Assembly (NCBI RefSeq): GCF_002091475.1
Contig: NZ_BCTR01000033.1
Span: 1 to 64,000, forward strand
Origin: Sphingomonas azotifigens NBRC 15497
Lineage (GTDB): Bacteria; Pseudomonadota; Alphaproteobacteria; Sphingomonadales; Sphingomonadaceae
Length of the DNA: 64,000 nt
Direction: 5' to 3'
The notes below the pieces were generated by a model, which was given only the letters and a program-made list of their open reading frames with translations, was not told where the DNA came from and searched no databases. Positions 25,369 through 35,076 of this stretch are shown piece after piece (position 1 is the first letter of the stretch; each line of letters opens with the position of its first letter). The translations under genes were made by a program, and so were the position numbers.

Positions 25369-26109
25369 TCAGAGCATCGCCATCCCGCCGTTCACGTGCA
25401 AGGTCTGGCCCGTCACATAGGAGGCCTCCTTGCTGGCGAGATAGACGACCGCTGCGCCGATATCCTCGCCCTCGCCCAGCTTTCCGGCAGGAATGCGGCC
25501 GAGGAGCGCCTCCTTCTGCGCATCCGGCAGAACGTCCGTCATCGCCGACCGGATGAAGCCCGGGGCGACGCAGTTGACCGTGATGTTGCGGCTGGCGAGT
25601 TCCTGCGCCAGCGCCTTCGACATGCCGACCAGCCCAGCCTTGGAGGCGGCATAGTTGGCCTGGCCCGGGTTACCGGTGGCGCCGACGACGGAGGTAATCG
25701 AGATCATGCGGCCGAACCGCGCCTTCATCATCGGCTTGGCCGCGGCGCGCATCAGGCGGAACGCGGCTTCCAGATTGACCTGGATGACCTGCTCCCACTC
25801 CTCGTCCTTCATCCGCATCGCGAGATTGTCGCGGGTGACACCGGCATTGTTGACGAGGATATCGAGCTTGCCACCCAGCGCCTCCACCGCCTGCGGCACC
25901 AGTGCATCCACGGCAGCACGGTCCGACAGGTTGCAGGCAAGCGCTACATGCTCCCCGCCCAGGCCGGCGCGGAATGCTTCCAGCTTCTCCGCATTGGAAC
26001 CGGACACCGCCAGCTTGGCGCCCTGCGCCGCCAGCGCCTTTGCGATCGCCGAACCGATGCCGCCCGAAGCGCCAGTGACGAGCGCTGTCATTCCCGTAAG
26101 ATCAAACAT
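25369..26109 (-). CDS. fabG: 3-oxoacyl-ACP reductase
   Basis: FabG reduces 3-oxoacyl-ACP with NADPH. The 246-residue short-chain dehydrogenase has the nucleotide motif ALVTGASGGIGSAIAKALA, the NNAG motif (DILVNNAGVTRDNLAM) and the catalytic S-x-Y-x3-K in NYAASKAGLVGMSKALAQEL, with Tyr near residue 151. It starts 12 bases after the fabD stop, so the two form an operon. Confidence 0.96.
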   Translation of the reverse strand: MFDLTGMTALVTGASGGIGSAIAKALAAQGAKLAVSGSNAEKLEAFRAGLGGEHVALACNLSDRAAVDALVPQAVEALGGKLDILVNNAGVTRDNLAMRMKDEEWEQVIQVNLEAAFRLMRAAAKPMMKARFGRMISITSVVGATGNPGQANYAASKAGLVGMSKALAQELASRNITVNCVAPGFIRSAMTDVLPDAQKEALLGRIPAGKLGEGEDIGAAVVYLASKEASYVTGQTLHVNGGMAML

Positions 26110-26121
26110 GTCGGTATCTCC

Positions 26122-27057
26122 TCAGAGCGCCTTCACGAGCGCTTCAATGTCATCCATCGTCACCACGCTGGTCACGCCAGCGTCGGGGCTGATCCGCTTG
26201 ACCATGCCGCCGAGCACCTTGCCGCCCAGCTCGACAAAGTCGTGCACGCCCGCATCGAACATCGCCGACACCGATTCGCGCCAGCGGACCATGCCGGTCA
26301 CCTGCTCGACGAGCAGCGTGCGGATCGTTGCCGGATCGGCCACCGGCGCCGCCGTGACGTTGGCATAGACGGGCACCAGCGGCGCCTGGATCGCCACCTC
26401 GGCCAGTGCCGCCTCCATCGCGTCCGCGGCAGGCTGCATCAGCGGGCAGTGGAACGGCGCCGAGACCGGCAGCAGCAGCGCGCGCTTGGCACCGTGGTCC
26501 TTGGCGATCGCCACCGCTCGCTCGATCGCGGCACGCGCGCCCGAGATCACCACCTGGGTCGGATCATTGTCGTTGGCGACCGTGCAGACTTCGCCCTCGG
26601 CGGCGGCATCGGCAATCGCCTGCGCCTTGACGAGATCGGCGCCGAGCAGCGCTGCCATTGCCCCCTCGCCCACGGGCACCGCTGACTGCATCGCATCACC
26701 GCGCTTGCGCAGCAGCTTGGCCGTGGTGGCGAGATCGAGCGCACCAGCGGCACACAGTGCGGTATATTCGCCGAGCGAATGGCCCGCGACAAAGTCGGCC
26801 TTGTCGGCAAGACGGATGCCGCCTTCCTTCTCCAGCACGCGCAGCACCGCGATGGCGTTTGCCATGATCGCCGGCTGGGCGTTGGCGGTGAGCGTCAGGT
26901 CGCTCTCGGGCCCCTCGCTCATCAGCTTAAACAGGTGCTGTCCCAGTGCCTCGTCGACTTCCTGGAACACCTCGCGCGCGGCGGGGCTCGCCTCGGCAAG
27001 CGCCTTGCCCATGCCGACCGCTTGGCTGCCCTGACCGGGAAAAAGGAACGCGCGCAT
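26122..27057 (-). CDS. fabD: Malonyl-CoA-ACP transacylase
   Basis: FabD moves malonate from CoA to ACP. The 311-residue protein starts MRAFLFPGQGSQAVGMGKAL and has the active-site serine in FVAGHSLGEYTALCAAGAL near residue 94, and the catalytic histidine in LLPVSAPFHCPLMQPA near residue 204. ATG at 27057 is chosen because homologues start at this methionine and an AGGAGA lies upstream. It heads the minus-strand fab cluster. Confidence 0.97.
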   Translation of the reverse strand: MRAFLFPGQGSQAVGMGKALAEASPAAREVFQEVDEALGQHLFKLMSEGPESDLTLTANAQPAIMANAIAVLRVLEKEGGIRLADKADFVAGHSLGEYTALCAAGALDLATTAKLLRKRGDAMQSAVPVGEGAMAALLGADLVKAQAIADAAAEGEVCTVANDNDPTQVVISGARAAIERAVAIAKDHGAKRALLLPVSAPFHCPLMQPAADAMEAALAEVAIQAPLVPVYANVTAAPVADPATIRTLLVEQVTGMVRWRESVSAMFDAGVHDFVELGGKVLGGMVKRISPDAGVTSVVTMDDIEALVKAL

Positions 27058-27327
27058 ACATGTCTCTCCTGCGGAAGCGCTGTGAATGGCCGAGCGCGTT
27101 ACGGCGAGACATGGGCAGGACGCAAGTCTGCCGCCAGCAGCGCGCGGGCCGGAGGTTCCGACAAGGCGGCAAACCATATCTTCCGCGACGGCTAGCCTTG
27201 AACCGTACCAGACTGAAGCGATTGCCCGCTTTTGACACAGTTAACCGAACTTGTTGCCGTTGCTGGAAAAACAAGCACGCCCTACGCTCCTTGCAGATTT
27301 AGCGAACTGATCAAGGGAGGAATCGTG

Positions 27328-27918
27328 ATGAAGTTGAAGGCTATTCTGTCCGCAGGCACACTATTGATGGCAACGGCGCCCTGCGTAGCCAACGCCTCCG
27401 CCATCGTTCTTGGAAAGTGCACCTCGGTCACTTCATCCAGCGGCTGCCTGTTCCTCGGCAATATCACAGGCAACGCCAATCCTCTGAACATCAACGGCTA
27501 CAAGTTCGCTCAGAACTACTATAACGTCTACAACAATGTCGTGCCGAGCGCGCGCCCGAACATCACGCTCAACTATCTGTTCGACACGGACACCACCTCG
27601 GGCCTCATCACCGGTGGCAAGGGATCGTCGGGCACCTGGTCGACGCCGGGCTATGTGATCGACTATATGGCGGTGAAGGCGGGTAACTATTTCTCGCTCT
27701 ACAAGATCGCCGATCTGAGCAGCGGCACCTGGAGCAGCGCGGACATCCCGCACGGCAAGAACGCCAAGGACCTGTCGCACATCGTCTTCTTCGGCTCGGC
27801 GGCGGTGGCCGGCGTACCCGAGCCGGCGACCTGGGGCATGATGATCGCCGGCGTCGGCATGGCCGGCGGTGCGCTGCGCCGTCGTCGCAACCGCCAGGTC
27901 ACGTTCGCCGCGGCCTGA
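27328..27918 (+). CDS. PEP-CTERM exported protein
   Basis: This 196-residue protein has a signal peptide ([20 protein letters not shown]) and a C-terminal sorting tail: [10 protein letters not shown], hydrophobic [11 protein letters not shown] and the basic cluster RRRRNR. The mature part has two cysteines (GKCTSV and GCLFLG) and is rich in Asn, Tyr and Ser, typical of surface proteins sorted by an exosortase. AGGGAGG seven bases upstream fixes the ATG at 27328. It is the second such protein in the window; the two share little beyond the tail. Function unknown. Confidence 0.85.
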   Translation: MKLKAILSAGTLLMATAPCVANASAIVLGKCTSVTSSSGCLFLGNITGNANPLNINGYKFAQNYYNVYNNVVPSARPNITLNYLFDTDTTSGLITGGKGSSGTWSTPGYVIDYMAVKAGNYFSLYKIADLSSGTWSSADIPHGKNAKDLSHIVFFGSAAVAGVPEPATWGMMIAGVGMAGGALRRRRNRQVTFAAA

Positions 27919-27962
27919 TTGCACTTGCATTCCGCCCCCGCTTTGGCGTAAGGGCACCCGAT

Positions 27963-27999
27963 CGGAGCGGAGCAGCAATGCGTCCGCTCCGTTTGCTTT
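27963..27999 (+). terminator. Hairpin plus T-run between PEP-CTERM gene and rpsF
   Basis: A perfect 9-bp stem, CGGAGCGGA and TCCGCTCCG with an 11-base loop, is followed by TTTGCTTT. It could terminate the PEP-CTERM message or be a leader structure of the rpsF operon, whose start codon is 71 bases further on. Confidence 0.45.
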
Positions 28000-28069
28000 A
28001 TCGAGACGACAGCCGGAGGGGCGACCGCATGGGGCGGCGTCAGCGATCGGCCAACATGGAAGAGAACGA

Positions 28070-28444
28070 ATGGCTCTGTACGAGCATGTGTTCCTTGCGC
28101 GCCAGGATCTGGCACAGGCGCAAGTGGACGCGCTGGCGGAAACCGCCACCAAGATCGTCGAAGACAACAACGGCAAGGTCGTCAAGACCGAGACCTGGGG
28201 TCTTCGCAGCCTGGCCTATCGCATCGCGAAGAACCGCAAGGCGCACTATGTGATGCTCGAGATCGACGCGCCGGCCGGCGTGGTCGCCGAGCTGGAGCGC
28301 CAGACGCAGATCAACGAAGACGTGATCCGCTACATGACCGTCAAGGTGGACGGCCACGAGCAGGGCCCGTCGGTGATGATGCGCAAGGGTGACCGCGAGC
28401 GTCGTGGTCGTCGCGAGCGCGACGGCGGTTTCGACGGCGAATAA
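28070..28444 (+). CDS. rpsF: 30S ribosomal protein S6
   Basis: S6 pairs with S18 on the small-subunit platform. The 124-residue protein starts [20 protein letters not shown] and has [20 protein letters not shown], both typical of S6, with a charged Arg/Asp-rich tail. It begins the rpsF-rpsR-rplI operon, a conserved order. ATG at 28070 is the start expected from homologues. Confidence 0.97.
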   Translation: MALYEHVFLARQDLAQAQVDALAETATKIVEDNNGKVVKTETWGLRSLAYRIAKNRKAHYVMLEIDAPAGVVAELERQTQINEDVIRYMTVKVDGHEQGPSVMMRKGDRERRGRRERDGGFDGE

Positions 28445-28457
28445 GGAGCGATAGACC

Positions 28458-28682
28458 ATGGCACGACCGTTTTTCCGCCGCCGCAAGAGCTGCCCCTTCT
28501 CCGCGAAGGATGCGCCCCGGATCGATTACAAGGACGTCCGCCTGCTGCAGGGCTTCGTCTCCGAGCGCGGCAAGATCGTCCCCTCGCGCATCACTTCGGT
28601 GAGCGCGAAGAAGCAGCGCGAACTGGCCCAGGCCATCAAGCGCGCCCGTCACCTGGGCCTGCTGCCCTACATCGTTAAGTAA
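28458..28682 (+). CDS. rpsR: 30S ribosomal protein S18
   Basis: S18 binds next to S6 on the small subunit. The 74-residue basic protein reads [20 protein letters not shown] and [18 protein letters not shown], the standard S18 pattern, ending in [13 protein letters not shown]. It is 13 bases after rpsF with AAGGAG upstream. Confidence 0.98.
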   Translation: MARPFFRRRKSCPFSAKDAPRIDYKDVRLLQGFVSERGKIVPSRITSVSAKKQRELAQAIKRARHLGLLPYIVK

Positions 28683-28693
28683 GGAGCGGATCC

Positions 28694-29287
28694 ATGGAAG
28701 TCATTCTGCTGGAGCGCGTTGAGAAGCTCGGCCACATCGGCGACGTGGTGAAGGTGAAGGACGGCTTTGCCCGTAACTTCCTCCTGCCGCGCAAGAAGGC
28801 GCTCCGCGCCAACGAAGCCAACCGCAAGGTCTTCGAAGCCAATCGTGAGCGCATCGAAGCCGAGAACGCGACCCGTCGCGTCGAGGCCGAGAAGGAATCG
28901 AAGACGCTCGAGGGCGTTTCGGTGACCCTGATCCGCCAGGCGTCGAACACCGGCCAGCTGTACGGCTCGGTCGCGGTGCGCGACCTGGTCGAGGTGCTGA
29001 CCGCCGACGGCCACAAGGTCAACAAGGCGCAGATCGTGCTCGACCGTCCGATCAAGGCGATCGGCCTGTACGAAGTGCGCGTCGCGCTGCACCCGGAAGT
29101 TGCGGTGACCGTCAAGGTCAACGTTGCACGTTCGCCGGAAGAAGCCGAGATGCAGGCGCAGGGCGTCGACGTCACGGCGGCGATGTTCGAGCGCGAAGAG
29201 ACCGGCTTCACCGAGGACTATGATCCCAACGCCGAGCCGGGCGAGATCGCGACCGAAGCCCCCGCCGCGGAAGACGCGCAGGGCTGA
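28694..29287 (+). CDS. rplI: 50S ribosomal protein L9
   Basis: L9 spans the large subunit near the L1 stalk. The N-terminal domain [20 protein letters not shown] and [14 protein letters not shown] is conserved, followed by the long charged connecting helix and the C-terminal domain ending near residue 150. At 197 residues it is longer than the usual 150 because of an acidic tail, as seen in other alphaproteobacteria. A terminator follows. Confidence 0.97.
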   Translation: MEVILLERVEKLGHIGDVVKVKDGFARNFLLPRKKALRANEANRKVFEANRERIEAENATRRVEAEKESKTLEGVSVTLIRQASNTGQLYGSVAVRDLVEVLTADGHKVNKAQIVLDRPIKAIGLYEVRVALHPEVAVTVKVNVARSPEEAEMQAQGVDVTAAMFEREETGFTEDYDPNAEPGEIATEAPAAEDAQG

Positions 29288-29313
29288 GTCGAGCGACTCT
29301 ACCAACAAGGCAG

Positions 29314-29350
29314 GGGCCGTACCGAGCGATCGGTGCGGCCCTTTCCTTTT
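29314..29350 (+). terminator. Terminator of the rpsF-rpsR-rplI operon
   Basis: A 12-bp stem (GGGCCGTACCGA with TCGGTGCGGCCC, one mismatch or G-U pair, loop GCGA) is followed by TTTCCTTTT, 27 bases after the rplI stop. Confidence 0.75.
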
Positions 29351-29487
29351 GCGGCTAGGGGAAACACGCAACACCTGTCCTGAAATGCGTGCGACATGCG
29401 GCGGGAATGCTTCGTTACCCACTGGCATGCGAAAATCGGCAGGCGTACCGCGTGGCACCCCGAATCGGTCGGGCACGGAGATCTGCA

Positions 29488-31386
29488 GTGGAGCAGTCAG
29501 CGAGCGACGGGGACGCCCCCGCGCATGCGCATCAGGAGCGGTTTGCCGCTCTGACCATCGGCGCCATCGGCGTCGTGTTCGGCGACATCGGAACGTCGCC
29601 GCTCTATTCGCTCAAAGAGAGTTTCATCGGCCATCACAAGCTGGCCCTGGACCCGGCGCACATCTTCGGGGTGCTGTCGCTGATCTTCTGGACGATGACG
29701 TCGATCGTCACGATCAAATATGTCGTGCTCATCCTGCGCGCCGACAACAAGGGCGAAGGCGGCAGCCTGGCGCTGCTCGCGCTGATCACGCGGATGATGG
29801 GCGACACGCGCTGGCGCGTCGCGATCACCATGACCGGCGTGATCGCCACCGCGCTCTTCTATGGCGACGCGATCATCACCCCCGCGGTTTCGGTGCTCTC
29901 CGCGGTGGAAGGCCTCACCACCGTCGAAGCCGGCTTCGCGCCGTTGGTATTGCCGGTCACCGTCGCGATCCTCGTCGCGCTGTTCGCGATCCAGGCGCGC
30001 GGCACCGCCGCCGTCGGCAAGCTGTTCGGTCCGGTGATGCTGTTCTATTTCGCGGTGATCGCGGTGCTCGGAATCCGCGGTATCGTCGCTGCGCCGGAAA
30101 TCCTGTGGGCGCTCAACCCCTGGTATGCGGTGAAGTTCTTCCTGCTAGATCCCACCCTCGCCTTCCTCGCGCTGGGCTCGGTGGTGCTGGCGGTAACCGG
30201 CGCCGAGGCGCTCTATGCGGACATGGGCCATTTCGGCCGCCGCGCGATCATGGTGTCGTGGCTCTACATCGCCTTCCCGTGCCTGATGCTCAACTATCTG
30301 GGGCAGTCGGCGGCGATCCTGCGCAACCCGGCGATGATCGAGAACCCCTTCTTCCTGATGGCACCGGACTGGGCGCGCCTGCCGCTGGTCATCCTCGCGA
30401 CGATGGCGACAGTGATCGCCAGCCAGGCGGTGATCTCGGGCGCCTTCTCGGTGTCGCAACAGGCGGTGCAGCTCGGCTTCCTGCCGCGGCTGCGCATCCT
30501 CCACACCAGCGCCAAGGCAGCGGGGCAGATCTATGTCCCGCTGGTCAACTGGGGCCTGCTGGTGATGGTGGTGCTGCTGGCGCTGGGCTTCCGCAGCTCG
30601 AGCAACCTCGCCTCGGCCTACGGCATCGCGGTGACCGGCACGATGTTCATCACCGCTTGCATGCTGGGGGTGCTAACCTTCGCCGTTTGGAAGTGGAACA
30701 AGCTGCTCGCGGGTCTCGTCACCGGCCTGTTCCTGCTGATCGACGGCGCCTATTTCGCCTCGAACATCACCAAGATCCCCGATGGCGGCTGGTTTCCGCT
30801 GCTCGTCGCCGCGGTGGCGTTCGTGCTGCTGACCACCTGGTCGCGCGGGCGCCGGCTGGTACTCGCCCGGCTGCAGGAAGGTGCGATTCCGATCGCGCTG
30901 TTCATTCGCTCGGCAGCCCAGACCGCGACGCGGGTGAAGGGCACCGCGGTGTTTCTCACCTCGACGCCGGACAGCATCCCCCCCGCGCTGCTCCACAACC
31001 TCAAGCACAACAAGGTGCTGCACGAACGGATCGTGCTGCTCACCGTCGCGATCGAGCAGGTCCCGCATGTCCGCGGCGCCGAATGCACGACGATGGAGCC
31101 GCTGGGCGACGGCTTCTTCCGCGTGGTGCTGCATTATGGCTTCATGGATGAGATCGACGTGCCGGCGGCACTGGCGGCAATCCAGGATTGCGGTGCGCCG
31201 TTCCGGCCGATGGAGACGAGCTACTTCCTCGCCCGCCAGACGCTGTTGCCCTCGTCGCGCCCCGGCATGGCGATCTGGCGCGAGAAGCTGTTTGCCTGGA
31301 TGGTGCGCAATGCCGAAAGCGCGATGGAGTTCTTCAAGCTTCCCACCAACCGCGTGGTCGAATTGGGCAGCCAGCTGGAAATCTGA
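29488..31386 (+). CDS. kup: Low-affinity potassium transporter Kup
   Basis: Kup is an inner-membrane K+/H+ symporter. The 632-residue product shows the conserved start [20 protein letters not shown], then [20 protein letters not shown] and about twelve membrane spans, followed by a soluble C-terminal part. GTG at 29488 is chosen: GGAG lies seven bases before it and the length then matches the family, while an in-frame ATG at 29389 would add a non-conserved Arg-rich leader. It is monocistronic between two hairpins. Confidence 0.95.
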   Translation: MEQSASDGDAPAHAHQERFAALTIGAIGVVFGDIGTSPLYSLKESFIGHHKLALDPAHIFGVLSLIFWTMTSIVTIKYVVLILRADNKGEGGSLALLALITRMMGDTRWRVAITMTGVIATALFYGDAIITPAVSVLSAVEGLTTVEAGFAPLVLPVTVAILVALFAIQARGTAAVGKLFGPVMLFYFAVIAVLGIRGIVAAPEILWALNPWYAVKFFLLDPTLAFLALGSVVLAVTGAEALYADMGHFGRRAIMVSWLYIAFPCLMLNYLGQSAAILRNPAMIENPFFLMAPDWARLPLVILATMATVIASQAVISGAFSVSQQAVQLGFLPRLRILHTSAKAAGQIYVPLVNWGLLVMVVLLALGFRSSSNLASAYGIAVTGTMFITACMLGVLTFAVWKWNKLLAGLVTGLFLLIDGAYFASNITKIPDGGWFPLLVAAVAFVLLTTWSRGRRLVLARLQEGAIPIALFIRSAAQTATRVKGTAVFLTSTPDSIPPALLHNLKHNKVLHERIVLLTVAIEQVPHVRGAECTTMEPLGDGFFRVVLHYGFMDEIDVPAALAAIQDCGAPFRPMETSYFLARQTLLPSSRPGMAIWREKLFAWMVRNAESAMEFFKLPTNRVVELGSQLEI

Positions 31387-31387
31387 C

Positions 31388-31424
31388 AAAAAAATGGGGC
31401 GGCTTCCGCGAGGGAAGCCGCCCC
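31388..31424 (-). terminator. Terminator of the SulP-carbonic anhydrase operon
   Basis: Read on the minus strand, a perfect 12-bp stem (GGGGCGGCTTCC with GGAAGCCGCCCC, 5-base loop) is followed by ATTTTTTTG, 22 bases after the SulP stop. The plus-strand side lacks a T-run, so it works mainly for the minus-strand operon. Confidence 0.8.
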
Positions 31425-31445
31425 AGGTCTTCGGGGTGTGTCTCT

Positions 31446-32957
31446 TTAGCCGGCGAGCACCGCGGTCTTGCCGCCGGCGCCCTGCACATCGACCGGCGAT
31501 CCGCCCGCGCGGCGGCGCTGCAGCCAGTCCTTGAGCAGTTCGGCGCAGCTGTGATCGACCGCGTCGAGTCGCGACACGTCGAGCAGCACCGACGTGCCGC
31601 CCGGCACCGACTCGAGCCGGTCCGAAAGCTTGGGCAGCGTGATGAACGTCGCCGAGCCCGCCAGTGCGATGCGGTGTTCGCCGGCCGCCTCCTGATGGTC
31701 GACCTTGAGGCCGAGGCGACGGAGGTTCGGCACCAATTCGAGCAGCGACAGCGCGATACCGACCAGCACGCCGGTCAGCAGGTCCTCGGTCACGACCAGC
31801 AGGCACGTGATCGCCCAGATCGCCGCCGGCAGCACGCCGTACGTGCCGAACAGGTGGCGGACATGCTTGAGGTTGACCAGCTTGGCGCCGGTCACCACCA
31901 GCACCGCGCCGAGCGCCGCCATCGGGATCTCGCGCAGCAGCCAGGGCAGCAGCGCCACGAAGCCGAGGATCCACGCGCCGTGCAGGATCGCCGAGAGCCG
32001 CGTCTGCGCACCGGCCTGGACGTTGGCCGAGCTGCGAACGATCACGCCCGTCATCGGCAGCGCGCCGGCGACGCCGCACAGCAGGTTGCCGATGCCCTGC
32101 GCGCGCAGTTCCTTGTTGTAGTTGGTCCGCACGCCGTCATGCATGCGATCGACCGCGGCGGCCGACAGCAGGGTCTCGGCGCTGGCGATGAAGGCGAGCG
32201 CGATCGCGGCGGTGATCACGCCTGGATCCATCCACTTGGCGAGGAAGCCGCTTTCCGGCAGCGCGATCGCCGAGACGATGTTCGAGGGCACCGTCACCCG
32301 CGTCACGTCGAAGCCGAAGCTGAACGCGACCAAGGTTGCCGCAACCACGCCGACCAGCGCGCCGGGAACGAGCTTGACGGCGGCTGGCTTGAACTTGTCC
32401 CACCCCAGCATCGTCACGATGGTCAGCAGGCCGAGGCCCAACGCCATTTCGGCAGCGGCCAGATCGGTCGACAGGCCCAGCACCCGGCCCGGCATTGCCG
32501 CCAGGTTGGCAAGCCCGCTCGACAGCGGCTTGGCGTCGAACAGCACGTGGTACTGGCCGACGACGATCAGGATGCCGATGCCGGCGAGCATGCCGTGCAC
32601 CACCGCCGGCGAGATTGCGCGGAACCAGCCGCCGACGCGCAGCACGCCTGCCACGACCTGGATGGCGCCGGCGAGGATCAGGATCGGCCCGAGCGCGGAC
32701 AGGCCCTGCTCGCGCACCAGCTCGAAAACGATGACGGCGAGGCCCGCCGCCGGGCCGCTCACCTGGAGCGGCGAACCGGCGAGCAGGCCGACGACCAGGC
32801 CACCGATGATGCCGGTGACCAGGCCTTTCTCGGGCGGTACGCCCGAGGCGATGGCGATACCCATGCAGAGCGGCATCGCCACGAGGAACACGACGATCGA
32901 CGCCGTGAAGTCGCGCACGAAGCTCTTCGGCTTCGGTGCTTCAGCGACCGTGCTCAT
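31446..32957 (-). CDS. SulP-family anion transporter, probably bicarbonate
   Basis: This 503-residue inner-membrane protein has the SulP transport core, beginning ASIVVFLVAMPLCMGIAIAS and LLAGSPLQVSGPAAGLAVIV, about ten to twelve spans, and a C-terminal STAS domain of about 90 residues (LLDVSRLDAVDHSCAELLKD). SulP proteins carry sulfate or bicarbonate. Its start overlaps the stop of a carbonic anhydrase gene by four bases, which favours bicarbonate as substrate; that is inference from context. Confidence 0.88.
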   Translation of the reverse strand: MSTVAEAPKPKSFVRDFTASIVVFLVAMPLCMGIAIASGVPPEKGLVTGIIGGLVVGLLAGSPLQVSGPAAGLAVIVFELVREQGLSALGPILILAGAIQVVAGVLRVGGWFRAISPAVVHGMLAGIGILIVVGQYHVLFDAKPLSSGLANLAAMPGRVLGLSTDLAAAEMALGLGLLTIVTMLGWDKFKPAAVKLVPGALVGVVAATLVAFSFGFDVTRVTVPSNIVSAIALPESGFLAKWMDPGVITAAIALAFIASAETLLSAAAVDRMHDGVRTNYNKELRAQGIGNLLCGVAGALPMTGVIVRSSANVQAGAQTRLSAILHGAWILGFVALLPWLLREIPMAALGAVLVVTGAKLVNLKHVRHLFGTYGVLPAAIWAITCLLVVTEDLLTGVLVGIALSLLELVPNLRRLGLKVDHQEAAGEHRIALAGSATFITLPKLSDRLESVPGGTSVLLDVSRLDAVDHSCAELLKDWLQRRRAGGSPVDVQGAGGKTAVLAG

Positions 32958-33649
32958 TCAGCGGCCTCCGCATAGGCGATGTCGCGCGCCAGCCGCTGGC
33001 CAGCGGGCAGCGCCACCGGCATCGGGCGATCTTCGCGGATCGGCATGAAGCGGCCGGACTCGCCATCGAGGCCGAGCACCATGCCCGCGCCGATATCGAC
33101 GAACCAGCCGTGCAGCGCGATCTCGCCGCGGGCGATGCCCGCCGCGACCGACGGGTGGGTGCGCAGATGGGCGAGCTGGACGACGACATTCTCGAGCGCG
33201 GCGGTGCGAACGGCGTCCGGGCCTTCGAGATTGTCATAGCCGCCGTCGACGACGCACTTGGCGGCGTGGCTGTGGCGCAGCCAGGCGGTGACGTTCGGCA
33301 TGCCTTCCAGCATTTCGGGGTTCATCAGCGCCTTCATCGCGCCGCAGTCCGAATGGCCGCAAACGATGATGTCGCGCACGCCGAGTGCCGCCACGGCATA
33401 TTCGACGGTCGACGAAACGCCGCCATTCTGGGTGGCGAAAGGCGGCACGATGTTGCCGGCGTTGCGGCAGACGAACAGATCGCCCGGGTTAGCCTGGATG
33501 ATCTGCTCGGGCACCACGCGCGAGTCGGCGCAGGAGATCATCAGCGCCTTCGGGCTCTGCCCGTGGGTGGCGAGCTTGGAATAGAGGGCGTGCTGGTTCG
33601 GGAAGACCTGCTTCTCGAAATCGACGACGCGTCCGATCACTTCGTTCAC
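32954..33649 (-). CDS. Beta-carbonic anhydrase
   Basis: Carbonic anhydrase interconverts CO2 and bicarbonate. The 231-residue protein has the beta-class zinc ligands: Cys and the Asp-Arg pair in MISCADSRVVPEQIIQ near residue 42, and His/Cys in VCGHSDCGAMKALM near residues 98-101. It is the first gene of a two-gene operon with the SulP transporter (ATGA overlap), so the pair probably handles inorganic carbon or pH. Confidence 0.95.
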   Translation of the reverse strand: MNEVIGRVVDFEKQVFPNQHALYSKLATHGQSPKALMISCADSRVVPEQIIQANPGDLFVCRNAGNIVPPFATQNGGVSSTVEYAVAALGVRDIIVCGHSDCGAMKALMNPEMLEGMPNVTAWLRHSHAAKCVVDGGYDNLEGPDAVRTAALENVVVQLAHLRTHPSVAAGIARGEIALHGWFVDIGAGMVLGLDGESGRFMPIREDRPMPVALPAGQRLARDIAYAEAAE

Positions 33650-33750
33650 GGCTTGCTCCTGTAACAGACCCGCGGTGCGGGCATTTCTTCAGGAGACGGA
33701 GATACGGATGCGGATTTGCTGCATCGCGGCGCTTTCGTAAAAAAACGTTG

Positions 33751-35076
33751 CTAAGCCGTTGGCGCGACGCGCGGCAGGAGAATCTCGGCGCAAAGCCCGC
33801 CGCCTGCGCGGTTGGCAAGGCGGAAGCTGCCGCCCTCCGCCTCCGCCGCGCGCGCGACGATCGAGAGGCCGAGCCCGAACCCGACGGTATCTCGCGAGCG
33901 CGCGGCGTCGAGGCGGACGAACGGCTGCATTACCCGCTGGAGATCCTCCTCGGGAATGCCGGGTCCCTTGTCCTCGACCCGGATCGCCACCGCGCCGTCG
34001 ACCGGCACCAGGCGGATGCAGCACTGGCCGGCATAATGAACCGCGTTGTCGACGAGATTGTTGAGCGCGCGCTTGAGCATCAGCGGGCGCAGGACATGCT
34101 CGAAATGGTCCGGCCCATCATATTCCACGTCGCGGCCGTGATCGGCATTGTCGTCGGCAATCGTCGCGCACAGCACCGCGAGGTCGACGCGCGCGGGGAC
34201 TTCATTGTCGCCTTCGCCACCCAGGAATGCGAGCAGCGAGGCAATCATCGCTTCCATCTCGGTGATGTCGGTCTCGACCGCGGCGTGCACGTCCGGGTCG
34301 GCGATCGCATCGGCGCGGAGCCGCAGCCGGGCGAGCGGCGTGCGCATGTCATGGCCGACTGCGGCGAGCGCCTGGGTGCGATCGGCGATCAGGCGCTGGA
34401 TGCGTTCCTGCATGCGGTTGAATGCGCTGATCACCCGGCGGAGTTCCTTGGGGCCGGCTTCCTCGACTTCGAGGATGGTGCCGGTGCCGAAGCGGTCCGC
34501 CGCCACCGCCAGCCGTCGCATCGGCAACAACATGCGCCGGAGCAGAATGCCGCTGATCAGGATCAGCGCCAGCGCCGGCGCCAGCGCCAGCAGGATGCGC
34601 GAGAGGCCCAGATCGGCGGCATGGACATGCTCGCGCGTCCGGAAATACATCCAGCTGCCATCGGGCATCGGCACGGCGCCGACGATCAATGCCTTGCTGC
34701 CTTGCGAGGTCAGCCGCAGGCGCAGGCCGTCCATCGCGAGCGTCGGCTCCCACAGCACCACCTGCTCGTAGAGGCGGTCGAGATCGGGCTGTTCGCGCAG
34801 GCCGCTCGGCAGTTGCGGCATCCAGCGCACCTCGTAGCGCGAGGTGGTGAAGTCGACTGCCAGCCGCTCGCGCCGCGCCGGCGGCTGCTCGGCGAGAAGC
34901 TTGCGGGCAATCACCAGATGCTCGGCCAGGCGCCGCGCCTCGTCGTCGCGCACCGCAAACTGGCTGGCGCGCTCGTAGAGCATGGTCGATACGGCGAATT
35001 CGATCAGGATGGTCAGCAGCAGGATCGCGAAGACCTGCCCGATCAGCCCGGAGGGGCGCTTGAGAAACGCCCTCAA
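33751..35076 (-). CDS. Sensor histidine kinase (EnvZ-like architecture)
   Basis: This 441-residue kinase has a membrane span near residues 11-31 (IGQVFAILLLTILIEFAVST), a periplasmic sensor of about 120 residues, a second span (ILLALAPALALILISGILL), HAMP, and the phosphoacceptor box ALAAVGHDMRTPLARLRLR. The ATPase domain shows NNLVDNAVHYA and GFGLGLSIVARAAEAEGG. The start is taken as TTG at 35076, which overlaps the regulator's stop as TTGA; no ATG start nearby in frame is plausible. The signal is unknown. Confidence 0.92.
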   Translation of the reverse strand: MRAFLKRPSGLIGQVFAILLLTILIEFAVSTMLYERASQFAVRDDEARRLAEHLVIARKLLAEQPPARRERLAVDFTTSRYEVRWMPQLPSGLREQPDLDRLYEQVVLWEPTLAMDGLRLRLTSQGSKALIVGAVPMPDGSWMYFRTREHVHAADLGLSRILLALAPALALILISGILLRRMLLPMRRLAVAADRFGTGTILEVEEAGPKELRRVISAFNRMQERIQRLIADRTQALAAVGHDMRTPLARLRLRADAIADPDVHAAVETDITEMEAMIASLLAFLGGEGDNEVPARVDLAVLCATIADDNADHGRDVEYDGPDHFEHVLRPLMLKRALNNLVDNAVHYAGQCCIRLVPVDGAVAIRVEDKGPGIPEEDLQRVMQPFVRLDAARSRDTVGFGLGLSIVARAAEAEGGSFRLANRAGGGLCAEILLPRVAPTA

